A stretch of DNA of 5,918 nucleotides from Crenothrix polyspora (GTDB lineage Bacteria > Pseudomonadota > Gammaproteobacteria > Methylococcales > Methylomonadaceae): contig CAMDOP010000205.1 of the NCBI GenBank assembly GCA_945903675.1, positions 1 through 5,918 on the forward strand, in the 5' to 3' direction. The notes beneath the pieces are model-generated. The model was given only the letters and a program-made list of their open reading frames with translations. It had not been told where the DNA came from and ran no database searches. This document shows positions 5,692 to 5,918 of the stretch, piece by piece. A program made the position numbers and the translations under genes. Each line of letters starts with the position of its first letter. The first letter of the stretch is position 1.

Positions 5692-5918
5692 CTACTTCGT
5701 ATTATCAATGATCACTGGCGGATTAGTCGCATAAGGATTATTGGGTGAATTGTTGCTGTATTGCGACCCATAAGTGCCGTAAGGGTTATTGATGGAATCA
5801 GGACTGTATTTACTGCCGTATTGGCCATAAGGATTGCTTGTAGAATCTGGGGCATATTTGTTCCCACCCAATTGGCCTAAATACTTGCCTGTTTCTTTAT
5901 TGTAAATCTCAACCGAAC
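5692..5918 (-). CDS. C-terminal end of a small NPYG-repeat protein, start beyond the window
   Basis: On the minus strand an open frame enters at the right edge and ends with TAG at 5694-5692, giving 74 residues. It begins SVEIYNKETGKYLGQLGGNK and ends NPYATNPPVIDNTK. The sequence is dominated by 16-residue repeats of the form NPYGxYGSxYSxxS, rich in Asn, Tyr, Gly, Ser and Pro. Short proteins ending in 'NPYGxYGSxYSPDSINNPYG' are widespread in proteobacteria, often with a signal peptide, but I know of no established function. Since only the C-terminus is visible, export cannot be judged. It points the same way as zorA but is 243 bases away and is probably an ordinary chromosomal neighbour rather than a Zorya component. 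Confidence 0.75.
   Translation of the reverse strand, partial: SVEIYNKETGKYLGQLGGNKYAPDSTSNPYGQYGSKYSPDSINNPYGTYGSQYSNNSPNNPYATNPPVIIDNTK
5719..5883 (-). repeat. 48-bp coding repeats (16-residue NPYG units)
   Basis: NPY codons recur at exact 48-base spacing, visible on the plus strand as ataaggatt (5827), gtaagggtt (5779) and ataaggatt (5731). Two full units, NPYGQYGSKYSPDSIN and NPYGTYGSQYSNNSPN, are followed by a partial one (NPYATN). A degenerate one ending NKYAPDSTS precedes them at 5836-5883. The repeat lies inside the partial gene at 5692-5918. Confidence 0.85.

Noticed and set aside
5719..5883. CRISPR-like array from regular 48-bp spacing
   Set aside because: The period is in frame with a protein repeat (NPYG units) with no separate spacers, and no cas genes are seen.

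Overview
The window holds a type I Zorya anti-phage defence operon on the minus strand, in the order zorA - zorB - zorC - zorD. zorA, zorB and zorC are complete. zorD runs off the left edge, so only its first 279 codons are visible. This is a known system: its genes fit the published Zorya components in order, length and key residues, so I do not call the locus itself novel. The base composition is AT-rich by eye. Together with the Zorya I content and the short NPYG-repeat protein next door, this suggests a low-GC gammaproteobacterium or related proteobacterium. The genus cannot be settled from this window.

Layout from right to left, in the direction of transcription. At 5692-5918 is the C-terminal end of a small protein built from 16-residue NPYG/YSPDS repeats; its start lies beyond the right edge. 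A 243-base intergenic stretch (5449-5691) follows. It contains a 14-bp TetR-operator-like palindrome (5627-5640) and, at best, a weak promoter. Next come zorA (5448-3127), zorB (3124-2405), zorC (2402-840) and zorD (839 to the edge). The gaps between the four zor genes are 2, 2 and 0 bases, so they almost certainly form one transcriptional and translationally coupled unit.

How the genes work together, from published work on Zorya I: ZorA and ZorB form an inner-membrane, ion-driven rotary motor related to MotAB/ExbBD. It is anchored to peptidoglycan by ZorB and carries a very long cytoplasmic ZorA tail. The motor is thought to sense envelope disturbance during phage attack. ZorC (EH-signature, DNA-binding) and ZorD (Snf2-type ATPase/nuclease) are the cytoplasmic effectors that act on the incoming DNA. 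Here the ZorB ion-binding Asp26, the ZorB peptidoglycan-binding residues and the polar ZorA pore residues are all present, so the motor looks intact.

The most distinctive feature is in the ZorA tail: three tandem repeats of exactly 47 residues (141 bp each, 3925-4347). A Gln-rich stretch nearer the membrane carries a 22-residue duplication. These repeats suggest that the tail grows or shrinks by whole repeat units.
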